Source: Symbiodinium natans | Taxonomy: Eukaryota > Sar > Dinophyceae > Suessiales > Symbiodiniaceae | DNA length: 57,500 bases | Assembly: GCA_905221605.1 (NCBI GenBank) | Contig: CAJNDS010002779.1 | Location: 153,177-210,676 of the forward strand | Direction of reading: 5' to 3' | The notes under the pieces: generated by a model | Told to the model about the DNA's origin: nothing | Seen by the model: only the letters and a program-made list of their open reading frames with translations | Databases searched by the model: none | Translations under genes and position numbers: made by a program | Shown here: positions 31,575-41,150 of the stretch, piece by piece | How positions within the stretch are numbered: the stretch's first letter is position 1 | Layout of the letters: the number at the start of each line of letters is the position of its first letter

Positions 31575-31728
31575 GGCTCCTCACTCTTTGTTGCTCTGCA
31601 ATTACATGATTTCCCATGTCGGCTGCGTGTGCTCTGCGAGCACAGGAGGCAAATGGGCAGCTGCTCATGCACATGAAAAGGAGCTGATGGCACTGCACGA
31701 TGCCTTGAAACACTGCTCCGATCCATTC
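31575..31728 (-). repeat. Split direct repeat B2 (3' end of element)
   Basis: 154 bp, identical to 31798-31951 except one base. Its outer edge marks the 3' terminus of the retrotransposon. Confidence 0.9.
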
Positions 31729-31743
31729 GGGAGGGCGGGAGGG

Positions 31744-31792
31744 CCCAAAATCTTACAGCAACAATCAATCGTTCACAATCCATAAGAGCGCA
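31744..31792 (-). repeat. Split direct repeat A2
   Basis: 49 bp identical to A1 at 38724-38772, placed between the two B repeats. Confidence 0.92.
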
Positions 31793-31797
31793 TGGGT

Positions 31798-31951
31798 GGC
31801 TCCTCACTCTTTGTTGCTCTGCAATTACATGATTTCCCATGTCGGCTGCGTGTGCTCTTCGAGCACAGGAGGCAAATGGGCAGCTGCTCATGCACATGAA
31901 AAGGAGCTGATGGCACTGCACGATGCCTTGAAACACTGCTCCGATCCATTC
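31798..31951 (-). repeat. Split direct repeat B1
   Basis: 154 bp copy of B2, lying just downstream of the recombinase gene. Confidence 0.9.
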
Positions 31952-31995
31952 CACTCCTGTTACGTGAGCGGACGCAACTGGCGGCCGAAGAAAAC

Positions 31996-33024
31996 TCAAC
32001 CTTGGAGGTAAAGTTGCAGCGCGAAGTCTGAGAGACCGGCAAGGGCTATAACTTTGGATTTTTGACTCTCTGTCAGATCTGTCAAAAGGATTTGCCCTGC
32101 CACGTCCTGCAGGTAATATTCCAGGTTCTTGCGGGCTTGCCAACGGCCTCTCCACTGAATCTTGTCGACGTCTTCGGTGCGCTGGTAGAGCCAAGTGGCT
32201 CCAGAGCCCCGCAGGCTCTTGGGGGTAATGCCCTTGGCAGCTTCAGTCACCGGGACGTTGAGAAAAGTAAAAACCTCATCCCATCTACGGCGATGGATTG
32301 CAGCCGAACAGTTGAACAGCAAGGCTCGATAAGGAAGATGCCCGAAGAGGTGATCGAGGAACTTGACAGTGCCCAGGTCAGAGATGCGAGCATGTTGTCG
32401 ACGCATGAAGCGCTTGGTCTTTGTATTCAAGAGGCGGACGAACACCAGCGGGATATCCGTCAAAAGATCCCTAGGCAGCACCAAGTCGATGCGGCGCAGG
32501 TGTAAAAACTCAGCTGGCCTCAACAGGCCGTGAAAGCCGAGCAGTAAGGTTGCCCCAAACAGTGGCCACCCCCATGCGATCGCAACACTGAAAGCAGCGC
32601 GGAGCAGTGCCTCAGGCATGACCATTGAAGGCTCTGAAGGCTCCTCATCCGCCCAACGGCTCATGATTCCCCACGCAGGGGCCAGTGCAGTTTTGACATG
32701 TCGGTAACGATCCACCACCGCATTGATGGTTTCGGAAAACATGTACTTAGGGAATCCTTCATAAAACAAGTGCTTACCAAAAGCGACTAACGCAGTACCA
32801 AGCAGCAACCCTGTGCAAGCCAGTTGATGGAATTCACATCCCAGCTCAGCGGTCACCCATGCTGTGAACATCAAGAAAAATCTCTCTCGCCTCGAGCGAA
32901 CCACTCCAGTGAGACCTGACGCAAAGTCAAGCTGTACGTTTTGCCGCTTCTCGTCTTTGGACTTGCGAGGTCTCGGCATGAGAGGTTGCTTTGTACTGAA
33001 GTAAAAACAGCTAGCCTGGCCCAC
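31996..33024 (-). CDS. Tyrosine recombinase of the Ngaro-like element
   Basis: 342 codons, intact. It would catalyse integration of the circular cDNA by site-specific strand exchange. Catalytic-box signatures are visible: Arg in FHGLLRPAEFLHLR (R169), the second arginine in SLRGSGATWLY (R272, with K269 in the usual His position), Trp/His-box residue in WRGRW (W295) and the nucleophile Tyr in NLEYYLQ (Y303 or Y304). Spacing between R169 and R272 and on to the tyrosine fits the tyrosine-recombinase fold of DIRS-order elements. The ATG lies 3 bases after the stop of the reverse-transcriptase frame, so translation may depend on reinitiation or shared processing. B1 follows 44 bases after its stop. 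It is the only clearly undamaged frame in the element. Confidence 0.85.
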   Translation of the reverse strand: MGQASCFYFSTKQPLMPRPRKSKDEKRQNVQLDFASGLTGVVRSRRERFFLMFTAWVTAELGCEFHQLACTGLLLGTALVAFGKHLFYEGFPKYMFSETINAVVDRYRHVKTALAPAWGIMSRWADEEPSEPSMVMPEALLRAAFSVAIAWGWPLFGATLLLGFHGLLRPAEFLHLRRIDLVLPRDLLTDIPLVFVRLLNTKTKRFMRRQHARISDLGTVKFLDHLFGHLPYRALLFNCSAAIHRRRWDEVFTFLNVPVTEAAKGITPKSLRGSGATWLYQRTEDVDKIQWRGRWQARKNLEYYLQDVAGQILLTDLTESQKSKVIALAGLSDFALQLYLQG

Positions 33025-33027
33025 CGA

Positions 33028-35100
33028 TCAAGGCGGGGCCCGCAATCGTCGCACAACTTCACGAGGTCCAGGATTTTCTGGTCGCCTGCGAGGAGCCTCG
33101 ATAACCTTATAAGGGGTCACCGAAGAGGGCTTGCGCAATGGTCGCAGGCGTGATGGATCATCAGCAACATTGTCGGGGGAGCTGACGTGCAGCAAGCTGG
33201 GGTACAGGTCACACCCGATAATGTAGGGGACTGCCGTGGATAGGTAGAAGTTCAACTTTTGACTGCTGGATCTGCCCTTTGCGTTGCAACCAATGGTGAC
33301 CCTGCTATCTAAAAGGACCCCAAACCTCGAACCGGGCTCGACTTTCGCAACATGTTTGAGAAGGCTCCGGTATGCCAGCTCTTCGTTCACATTGTTGTGG
33401 TTCAAACGCTTGTACTTGTACTGTTTCAAAGTCCTCCAACCCAAGCATAACCCGATATCCGCAACCCAGCGAGGAGGTACGTGAGAACGTCGACGGGTGT
33501 TTGGGGCACGTTGTTTGAGGGATACAATACATGGAGCAATCAAGCGGCACCACAACTTCATGGCCGGTAAAGGATAGGTCCCCGAAAACTTGCAAAGTTG
33601 TTCGCCAACGAAGGGTAAACGGCCAAAGACACTAAAGCAGTCTGGCTGGCAGCGATCGAGGAATACTTTTCGGCTCTCGGCGGTGAAGCGTCGTTCCAAC
33701 CTCAAGCGTTGACCCTTCCAAGCGCAAGTGCAGCCGCCCTGGATGCCGGCCATCTCAGCCCTGTTGCCCAACCCGTGCGAAACTTTTTTGTAGGGGGTGC
33801 CAAATGAGCAAAAGCAGTACTTGATGCTGATGAACCCGAGCTTGAACAACCTCTGGAAACAATCAAGACGGTACATGACAGAACCTAAAGGCTGCTCGGC
33901 TGAGGCCAGCAATCCATAACTGGCACATAAGGCCAAAATCATGGCCGCTCTGAAAGCCAGCAAGTTTCCGACACAGGTGTCGGGATCGGCTGGACGGAAC
34001 CCAAAAGGTTGAACTTTGCTTCTCAGTCTGGGACGACGCATAGTTCCAAAAGATACGCATAGAGGAGCCACATGAAAGTACGCAACCACTCTGCGACATA
34101 TAAGCCCTATAATATGAAGCATGGTGGAACTGAGCAGCACATCACCACGAGCTCCGGCTTTCAAATCGAAGCCTGGGTGAGCCACGAACCCTGCCTCTTG
34201 GAACGTGCGTGAAAGATTGCCTTCTCCTTTGAACACTTCACAAACATCGAAGAGAATTCCCTCAGCGAGGTTCGCGGGCACGGCTCCCAGAGCACCCGGT
34301 TCGGCTGGGTCTTCGTCGGGGAAACTGTCAAGGTACGAGGCCAACTGAGGACTTAGGTGGGTGTAAAACCCCCGGTGATCTGCATGACGAATCAGCTCTA
34401 AGGTGGTTCCTCTTCCGACCTCGGCTTCACAGACTCCTGCCGCATACGGTGAGGCATCTGAGACGAAGAGCCGGCTGAGAGGCTTCGCTCTCAAATTCGT
34501 ACAGCTGCAAGGCGCGAAGAGGATCAACAGCAGAAGCTCTTGGCGGGTGTCATGTGAAAGCTGGAACACTTGCCCTGCACCGTGCCTAGAGATGTCGTGG
34601 AATACTTGTCCCAAGAGGCTCATAAGAGGGCGCCGAAACATTAGAACAAATATCCAAGAACCAACGATGCTTTGTAAGACGATCAGCTCGAAGGTCAGCG
34701 CGCAAAGCTCCGCAGTCTTCAAACGGGGAGCGGCGATGTCGCCCCGGATCCCGTCTATCTGCCCTCCTAAGACTGTGGACTGGTAGCTGTTCCGAACAGC
34801 CTTCTTTTCTGATGCCCTCAATCCAGCTTCAGCATACTTCAGGTTGGCCCGCCTAAACATCTGTAAGTCTTCACGCTGGGGATCCGGAACCTTCCCTGCG
34901 ATGCTACGTGGTACTCGCAACAGAAAAGCGTGATCATCTATGCAAAGCAGTTCGTAGCCGGGACCTCGGGGTAGCGGATGTCTGTAAGCTACTTGTTGCC
35001 GAGGGTCAAGGCAGTGGGCCCTGCGAAGCAAAATACTGTGCGCATGCTGAGCTGTTTCTACAGCAAAGTTCGTGCCCATCGCTATAGGGTTCTGAAGCAT
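33028..35100 (-). pseudogene. Reverse transcriptase (3' part), RNase H and methyltransferase-like domain
   Basis: 690 open codons. Residues 5-60 continue the reverse transcriptase: motif B (AMGTNFAVETAQ) and the catalytic CIDDHA box (D55, D56). RNase H follows, with LFVSDAS (D215), then after a long gap NEELAY (acidic), VLLDSR (D598) and SSPDNVADDPSR (D647/D648). Between D215 and D598, residues about 280-430 read like a Rossmann methyltransferase: DVCEVFKGEGNLSRTF (motif I-like), PGFDL, VAPLCVSFG (motif IV-like, C348) and SAEQP (motif VI-like). This resembles C5-cytosine methyltransferases, but diverged. The 5' boundary is artificial: the reverse-transcriptase frame arrives from upstream in another frame and is cut by a stop at 35084-35082 (see findings). 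Reading frame beyond that point is intact. Confidence 0.75.
33811..34263 (-). other. Methyltransferase-like domain within the RNase H region
   Basis: Residues about 280-430 of the frame at 33028-35100. Seen: a G-x-G-N motif after an acidic residue (CEVFKGEGN), a Pro-Leu-Cys motif before Ser-Phe-Gly, and Glu-Gln-Pro about 50 residues later, in the order expected for SAM-dependent C5-cytosine methyltransferases (DxFxGxG, PCxxFS, ENV). Known: retrotransposons of some eukaryotes, dinoflagellates among them, have captured DNA methyltransferases. Inferred: this segment is such a captured domain; whether it is active cannot be judged. Confidence 0.55.
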
Positions 35101-37631
35101 CCCACCACCGGCACTGAATCAAGCTCGGGCTTGTAAGCTCGCCAGCCGCGAAACAGAGAACCTGGAAAAACGCCGTGTATGTGGTTTCGCGAGGCGTGGG
35201 CATCCGTCACGTAAAAATTGTGATAGAAATCTTTCAAATCATCGGACCCAATTACCAGGTTCTCTTCTGCGGGAAGATACAGCTGACAAAGCAAGCATGC
35301 GTGAGCTAAAGACAGAGTCGAATCTGCAACTGAAAAACTCCTGGAGTTCTCGGGAATGGGATTGAGAATCTGCCGGTCGACCTTGTCATCCTTGTAGACT
35401 GCAAACAAACCGCAGCGATAGCGAAACTCGGAAGCTGAAGCTGGCAGCAGGAATAAAGAGTCAACGGCGTCCCACTTTCTATAAAGTTCCAACTGGTGCT
35501 CTTTCGTGGCCTGAACCCTGGCCAGCCTAGGCTTACCGACCAAGAACGGGCCGGCTTGAAATCGAGGCTTGGCTTCAAACACCAGGCGCTCCGGCTGTAT
35601 CTGCAGGCTGGCGGGCTTAGCCACCGCGATCTTGGGGGGGGATTCCGGGGCAGCAGCGCGCAAAGGTTCAGGGCAGCGTTCTTCAGGTTCAGATTGCGAA
35701 GTGGCATCATGACTCTTCTGCCGGGGGCAGTAAGGCTGGAACTGTGTGTGAAGCTGTTGGCTGTGATGCAAGAGACTCTCTAGCTGTTCTTCGACACTGC
35801 TAAACTTCTGCACCGATCTGCCAAGATCGCGTCTGGGGCCGGTCCCCAGGCGAAACCAAATTGTGACCTGCGATTCTAGACGGGAGATCATTGATTCCTG
35901 CGCCACAGAATTGGGCGGCAAGTCAGCGGGATGCACCTCAGGTCGCCCGAGCACCAGCCAATTGCCCGCTGCCACAAGGTGGCGGGTCCACAGCCGGGCG
36001 AGGTTCCGAAGATGCCACCGCGCCTTGCGCCGGCCCGACAACCTCGAGCGAGGCTTAGGTTGAGGGGGAGGGATTCGGCAAGGCCACAATTCGGGAGAGG
36101 ATTGCGAGGCAGTCCCCACAACTGGTAGAGCGCATGCATCGAGAATGAAATTTGAAAGCTTGGTGCGCACTCCTGCCAAAAACTTCACAATGCACAAGCA
36201 GACATTTGAAGCAGCAACGGTGTCATCCAAGCCTCGTGGAAAAAGGGCCTCAAAGTCCCGAAGCCGGCCGCTCATGCCGCGGGCTCGACTCCCTCCTTCT
36301 GGCCTCTGCCTCGCCGTCCGCGCCCCTTGCCACCGCTGGTCTCCTCCTCGTGCTGCACATGGGGCTTGGAAAGGTGGGCCTTGTTGGTTCGCTCCTGGAT
36401 CATGTCCACGTCGCGCAAGTAGGCCAGCTGGGTCGCCACCCACCTGGGGTCTGAGAGCATCCCGTGGGGGACCTCGGACCTCGGAGCGCGCCTCTGCTCC
36501 ACCTGCGCAGTTCAACCAGGCGAGTCTTGTATGTCCTTGCTCGTTGGCCACTTGCTCGCAGAAGACCAGGCCTAAGGACACCAGCGCCGTGACCTGCTCC
36601 ACGTGACCGCTTTCGAGGGCTTCCCACGCATCGCAGAGCAGGAAGGCCAGATAGGTCAGCGTTTTGTAGTTTCCCAGCGGCACGGTCTCCTGGAAGCGGT
36701 AGAACATGTCTCTCGGCTCCAACGCTGTCACACTGGGCTTCCTGCGGGCCTGGGCAAGCCGCTCGCGGACCCGCTTGTAAACATTGCCAGGATGTTTCTG
36801 GAACTGCTCCCGCAGCAGCTGGCGAGCAGCCATCCCCTTCACGCCGGTCAGCTTGGAGTCTTCCTCGCTTCCGGCGCTGCCGCTGAGCAAAGAGAGGGGA
36901 TCCTGAGCCTTGCTGGAATTCGCAGCTAGCTGTGTCAAGATCTGGGTCTGCTGGGCGAGAAGATTCTCGAGGAAGTTGGTGGCACCGGTCGCGACGTCCG
37001 CGGTGTCCACGTGCTCTTCGGCGCCCTCCACGGCATCCTCGAGGTTGACCCCACCCCAAGCAGCAGGGGCGGCTTTGGCCTTGGCGGTCTGCGGCAGCAA
37101 CTTCACCACAGGGTTCGCACTCGGACCTGGCAGGTCGCTCAGAGTCTTGGGGCCACAGTCTTGGGGCCACGACCGGCAAGACCCAGGAGTTGGCTCAGCT
37201 GAGTCTGGGAGATCTTGGCTTGCTGACCTTCGGCGAAAAGCTGCGGGGCCCATGCCGGGAGTTGTGTGTCCGCATGTTCGGGTGCCGGCGCTGAAGCGGG
37301 GGCGCCTGCGGTTTCCAGCTGTAGCAAGCGGGCTTCGACCTGGTCGAGGGCGTCCAAGCGAGAGCGCAAGCCGTTGAGCGCCTGAGCCTCTGAGCGAAAC
37401 TCTGGTCGAGCAACTGTTGCAAGACAGACTCTGCGCCGGAGCTGGGAGCAGCAGCGGCGACAGGTTCGGCCTCGACCTCGGAAGTGGCAGTGAAGTAGCC
37501 CTCCAGGCGATCGAGGGACTCGACGGGGAGGTCCGCGCCATTGATGAACTCCTCCAGAGCTTGCAGAGCAGCAGGAGCATGGATCCACGAAGTTTGCAGC
37601 CTGTACATGCCGAAAGGCAAGACATCGACAA
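35082..37631 (-). pseudogene. Gag-like region and 5' half of reverse transcriptase (frameshifted)
   Basis: An 849-codon frame that is only partly the ancestral one. Codons about 165-373 look natural and gag-like: a hydrophilic helix-rich segment (LLAQQTQILTQLAAN, RQLLREQFQKHPGNVYKRV). Near 36513 the true frame moves to the neighbouring frame (SDPRWVATQLAYLRDVDMIQ, about 36275-36470) and returns near 36275 (LRDFEALFPRGLDD). Codons 738-808 hold the start of the reverse transcriptase: CGLFAVYKDDKVDRQILNPI (fingers) and VIGSDDLKDFYHNFYV (motif A, D797/D798). The frame ends at 35082 in a stop made by a duplicated TA; two bases later the palm domain resumes in the frame at 33028-35100. Codons 1 to about 160 are out of frame with the natural sequence on this strand. 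Confidence 0.7.
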
Positions 37632-38763
37632 CGTCGGGCAGGACGTCGGTAAGCTTGGACATGGCTGAGGAGGAATGCATGTCCACGAGCAGACAAGGCC
37701 AGCTCTTGTTGATCTCTTTGCCGTTCTGGGTGATGGCTCTTAAGGAGACCTTGGTGAAAGGCCCCAAGAAACCAGGGTACTGGTCCGCCTTCGCCTGTTC
37801 CAGTTCGAGCTCGTCGATGGCCTCGGCGGGGAGGCAAAGCACGAACCCAGTCTCGACCGCCTTGACGATGAAAGCATGCGCGGTTCGGGAGCCATGTGTG
37901 AAGTAAAGCCGGGTGTATCCTCCTGCATCGGATGCTGTCCGCCATTCTCCCAAGGAGGGGCGGGGGGCTGAAGCCCCACTCATCATGGCCGCCGCTGAGG
38001 CAGGCCAAGTAGGCCGGCGAAGCCGCAAGACACTGACGTCTCGTCCCAGATGCCGTGGGGCTTGATGATGTCGAAGTAGTAGTCCGAGGCTGCGGTGAAG
38101 AAAGGGGCTTGCACTGCAGCTCCAGCAATGACCACGTAGACCAGGCGCCGACCTGGCAATGACAACGAGTTGAAGCAGCGCAGCTCTTCCTTTGCAACGC
38201 GGGCAGCGTCTCGTCCAGCAGCGTAAGCCTTGCGGATCCTTTCCACGGGGGTCGCACCGGCCAGGCTGAGAACTTCCCGCGGACACTCCTCAGGTTGAGC
38301 GGCTCCGGCCGTGGGGCGTGTGCCTGAAGAAAAGGTGGATGTTCCAGTGGAGGTGGCTCCTGTATGTGGCGGGGCCTCGTTCACCGAGATAGCGATGGAG
38401 ATGTTGAGGTCTTTGAAGCACTCAGTGAGTTGGGCCACAACCTCGTCCGAGCTAGGCCCGGTGCTCGTGCACGGGCGCCCTGTAGCGCGCCAGCCGATCC
38501 AACACTGGCGGGTCGTGTAATTCGCGGATTACGACCCCCAAACAGTGCCAGAGAACGTTGCGCACTGATCTGCTGACCAGGAAGAGCACCACCAAACAGC
38601 CACTGCAGAATCCAGCTAGCCAGCACAGCAGGCCCAGAAGAATCCAGTCGGAGAAATTGCGGGGACTGCACCCTAAGGAGGCTAGCACAAAGCCCCAGGG
38701 GTCGAGTCGCTCGAACATTCGAACCCAAAATCTTACAGCAACAATCAATCGTTCACAATCCAT
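37139..38763 (-). pseudogene. 5' coding region of the Ngaro-like element (fragmented gag-like ORF)
   Basis: Coding-like sequence is spread over several frames. It starts at an ATG inside repeat A1 (38763: MDCERLIVAVRFW) with a hydrophobic segment WILLGLLCWLAGFCSGCLVV that could span a membrane. It continues with a Ser/Thr/Ala-rich frame at 37983-38438 (REVLSLAGATPVERIRKAYA), then about 37420-37986 (GGYTRLYFTHGSRTAHAFIV, TQNGKEINKSWPCLLVDMHS), then about 37150-37400 (GLRSRLDALDQVEARLLQLE, coiled-coil-like). At least two frameshifts separate these pieces. Function is inferred from position only (gag-like); no zinc knuckle or capsid domain is recognised. Confidence 0.55.
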
Positions 38764-38772
38764 AAGAGCGCA
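38724..38772 (-). repeat. Split direct repeat A1 (5' end of element)
   Basis: 49 bp identical to A2 at 31744-31792. Contains the first ATG of the element. Confidence 0.92.
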
Positions 38773-39065
38773 GGGAACATGCCTGAAACCATATTAAGGG
38801 CCACACATATAGTTTAAGGAATATTCCCCGAAAACCCTCAAGTCCTAAACCCCAAACCCAAAACCCCAAACCCCAAACCATAGGCCGCCCGCACCAGGCG
38901 GCGGCCGGTACAACTGAACGCTACCGCTTCGAGATCTGCTTGCTTGCCAAGCAGATCGAGCATGCCACACCTGATGCATCCCTGCTAGCCGTCGGGCACA
39001 ATGTCATAATGGATTAACCCTAAACCCCCGACGCGCGACCCCGGCGGGGGAGGTCGGGCCTAAGA
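38773..39065. other. Flank of the retrotransposon
   Basis: ACCATATTAAGGGCC near 38789-38803 is a fragment of family TIR-2, so the retrotransposon may have inserted in or next to one. The plus strand at about 38915-39000 reads ERYRFEICLLAKQIEHATPD, protein-like but unrecognised. A few CCCCAAA units lie at 38845-38880. Confidence 0.45.
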
Positions 39066-39466
39066 AGCCGTTGCGCCCCTGCCAGGCTTGCCCCCGCCCG
39101 GGTTGCCCCCACCAGGGTTGCCCCCGCCAGGGTTGGTCCCGCCAGGGTTGCCCCCGCCAGGGTTGCCCCCGCCATGCCCCGCCACGCCAGGGTTGCCCCC
39201 GCCAGGGTTGCCTCGCCAGGGTTGCCCCCGCCAGGGTTGCCCCCGCCAGGGTTGCCCCCGCCAGGGTTGCCCCCACCAGGCTTGCCGCCCCCACCAGGGT
39301 TGCCCCCGCCAGGGTTGCCCCCGCCAAGGTTGCCCCCGCCAAGGTTGCCCCCGCCAGGGTTGCCCCCGTCAGGGCGCCAGGGTTGCCCCCGCCAGGGTTG
39401 CCCCCGCCAGGGTTGCCCCCGCCGGGGTTGCCCCCGCCAGGGTTGCCCCCGCCATTTTTCATATTT
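39066..39466. repeat. 15-bp GC-rich minisatellite (CCCGCCAGGGTTGCC)
   Basis: About 25 units of a 15-bp repeat with occasional deletions that shift its phase. All frames are open, giving Ala-Thr-Leu-Ala-Gly, Gly-Gly-Gly-Asn-Pro or Gln-Pro-Trp-Arg-Gly repeats. Blocks of the same unit recur at about 39795-39965 and 40140-40262. Confidence 0.92.
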
Positions 39467-39777
39467 TTAAGCTACATTTTCTATCTTCTAATATTCCTTA
39501 AGGAGTCCCACTAATAATAAAATAGCATTTTTCCTTTCATTATTAGTAAAGGTGTCTATCTATATCTTCTTCAAATTCATTTCGGCTTCTCTTCTTTCTC
39601 ACATCCAGATAATGCATTAGAAGCATGTGGATTACTTACTCCTTTACATATCGTACCTGAATGGTATTTCTTCTGCCAATATGCTATCTTATTTACTTCT
39701 ATCTTCATCCTATTTTACTTTATGAGAAGTCTTTCAATGTCATTCTATTTTTAAAGTAAGACGTCCAGTAGATTTAA
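39467..39777 (+). pseudogene. cob: Nuclear copy of mitochondrial cob (cytochrome b) fragment
   Basis: An AT-rich insert of about 310 bp inside the GC-rich minisatellite. From about 39521 the plus strand reads an open frame to a stop at 39752-39754. It includes [20 protein letters not shown] and [11 protein letters not shown], the highly conserved cytochrome b segment around the PEWY motif of the quinol-oxidation (Qo) site. After CQYAIL the usual downstream residues are missing and the frame jumps to TSIFILFYF, which suggests an internal deletion. Upstream of 39521 the frame is broken by stops. Composition and codon use (A/T third positions) are mitochondrial and unlike anything else here. It is a dead fragment: no start, and the flanks are nuclear repeats. 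Confidence 0.85.
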
Positions 39778-40370
39778 TGGTTTCTCTCGCAACCCCGCCG
39801 GGTTGCCCAGTTTTACCCCTGCCAGGGTTGCCCCCACCAGGGCTGGCCCCCACCAGCGTTGCCCCCGCCAGGGTTGCCGCCGAGTTAGGGTTGCCCTTGG
39901 CAGGGTTCCGCCAGGGTTGACCCCGCCAGGGTGACATTGCCCTCGCCAGGTTGCCCTGTCAGGGTTCCACGCCTCCTCACGTCGCCTACTCAGGAATTGC
40001 GCACCTTCTCTGCGACGGCCTCGTCCTCCTCGCGCGCTGGCGAGGCTTCGTCGTCCTTCTCTATGAAGTGTTGTTTTGTTGCCGAGCAGGGCTTCTTGTG
40101 CCATATGGGCCCCAGATGCGGGAAGGGCCCTTGCCCGTGCCGGGGTTGCCCCCGCCAGCGGGGTTGCCCCCGCCAGGGCTGCCCTTGCGTTGCCCTTGCT
40201 ATTGCCAGGGTTGCCCCCGCCACGCCCCGCCAGGGTCGCCGCCCGCCACAGTTGCCCCCGCATGGGAGGTCCTGTCAACAACGACCAAGCTGGGCCAGAG
40301 AAGCCCTTGCGCCAGCGGGTGGCCGGGCCTTCCGCGCTTGGCCCTCGCCATTCTGCCATATGAATGAGCT
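39778..40370. repeat. Minisatellite blocks around a unique segment
   Basis: GGGTTGCCCCCGCCA-type units at 39795-39965 and 40140-40262. Between them (about 39985-40130) the minus strand reads HFIEKDDEASPAREEDEAVA, which looks protein-like and acidic but is unrecognised. Confidence 0.75.
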
Positions 40371-41150
40371 TGGGTCCGGAGTTGGGCTTGAGGGTGTCTT
40401 AAACACAGTATGGGTGAAACAGATTGTCCCGCTCCCTGTGAATACTTGGAGCAAAATTCCTTTCACTACTTCCTGGGACCTTCCAACAGGCTGCTAGGAA
40501 TTGATCGCAAGCATCTTGCTTTTCACTCTCAATGTTTCCCACAAATCTCCCAACAAGGTTACCGGATATTGCTCGCTTTCCAATTAAGCACATAAGGTCT
40601 TATATGATACTTGTCAAAGCAATTGGGCATCACATCCTTACTGCAGAAAGTATACGAAACCTAGGGGAAAGGGGGTGGGGGGTGGTTGAAACAGGGTTTA
40701 TTTGGAAGCTGATGCTCGGGCTTTTTCTTGTGAGGGGCAGGTCCCTCCAGGGGACGCTGCCTTCATCTCATTCCACATTCCCGTGCCACTTCAAAAGAAT
40801 AGTGAGGAGAAAGAGAGACAGGGTGAGGGGGGAGAGAAGAGGGAGGGACAAGAACAAGTTAGGAAGAACATGTAGATTCCTGTTCTCTCTTCTTTGTTTC
40901 TCTTTCTCTTCAACAAAAAAGAAAACTGATATGGACTTCAGAAGGGGAAAGTGTATAGGCTCAAGCAACAGCAGCAGTCAACACGTCCCACCCCGGCCAA
41001 CGGGGAGACTCGAGGTGTAAGCCCCCTTGATAGGGGGGCTGTGGAGGGTAGACCGCTCTAAACCCGAAAAAGGCGGTAGTTTGGGTGGCTGGGGTGGGAT
41101 CCGCTGCACCGAGGTGGCCCGACCTGCCCCTGGCGCGGGTCGGGACCGCG
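40371..41150. other. Unique island, no gene recognised
   Basis: About 650 bp of unique sequence, richer in A/T than the retrotransposon, with purine-rich (GA) stretches at 40800-40860. Frames of up to 162 codons occur on the plus strand (40532-41020) without any domain. Confidence 0.4.

Larger units (their letters stand above)
31575..38772 (-). mobile_element. Ngaro-like (DIRS-order) tyrosine-recombinase retrotransposon
   Basis: A 7.2-kb element on the minus strand. Its terminal architecture is A1 (38772-38724), internal genes, B1 (31951-31798), A2 (31792-31744), B2 (31728-31575). The A copies are 49 bp and identical; the B copies are 154 bp and differ at one base (31636/31859). This split-direct-repeat order A1-ORFs-B1-A2-B2 is diagnostic of Ngaro-type elements, which integrate with a tyrosine recombinase instead of a DDE integrase. 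The internal order is a degraded gag-like region, reverse transcriptase, RNase H with a methyltransferase-like insert, and tyrosine recombinase. No target-site duplication is expected and none is evident. The near-identical repeats suggest a fairly recent insertion, while the frameshifts show this copy cannot make its proteins unaided. Confidence 0.85.

Noticed and set aside
31520-32194. 224-codon minus-strand ORF over the retrotransposon 3' end
   Set aside because: It crosses the B1, A2 and B2 repeats and overlaps the recombinase in another frame; a by-product of duplicated terminal sequence.
39004-39462. Pentapeptide-repeat-like protein (Ala-Thr-Leu-Ala-Gly)
   Set aside because: Produced by a 15-bp minisatellite with phase changes; the repeat also gives two other open frames.
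39066-39466. CRISPR array
   Set aside because: Contiguous 15-bp units without spacers in a eukaryotic genome; no cas genes.
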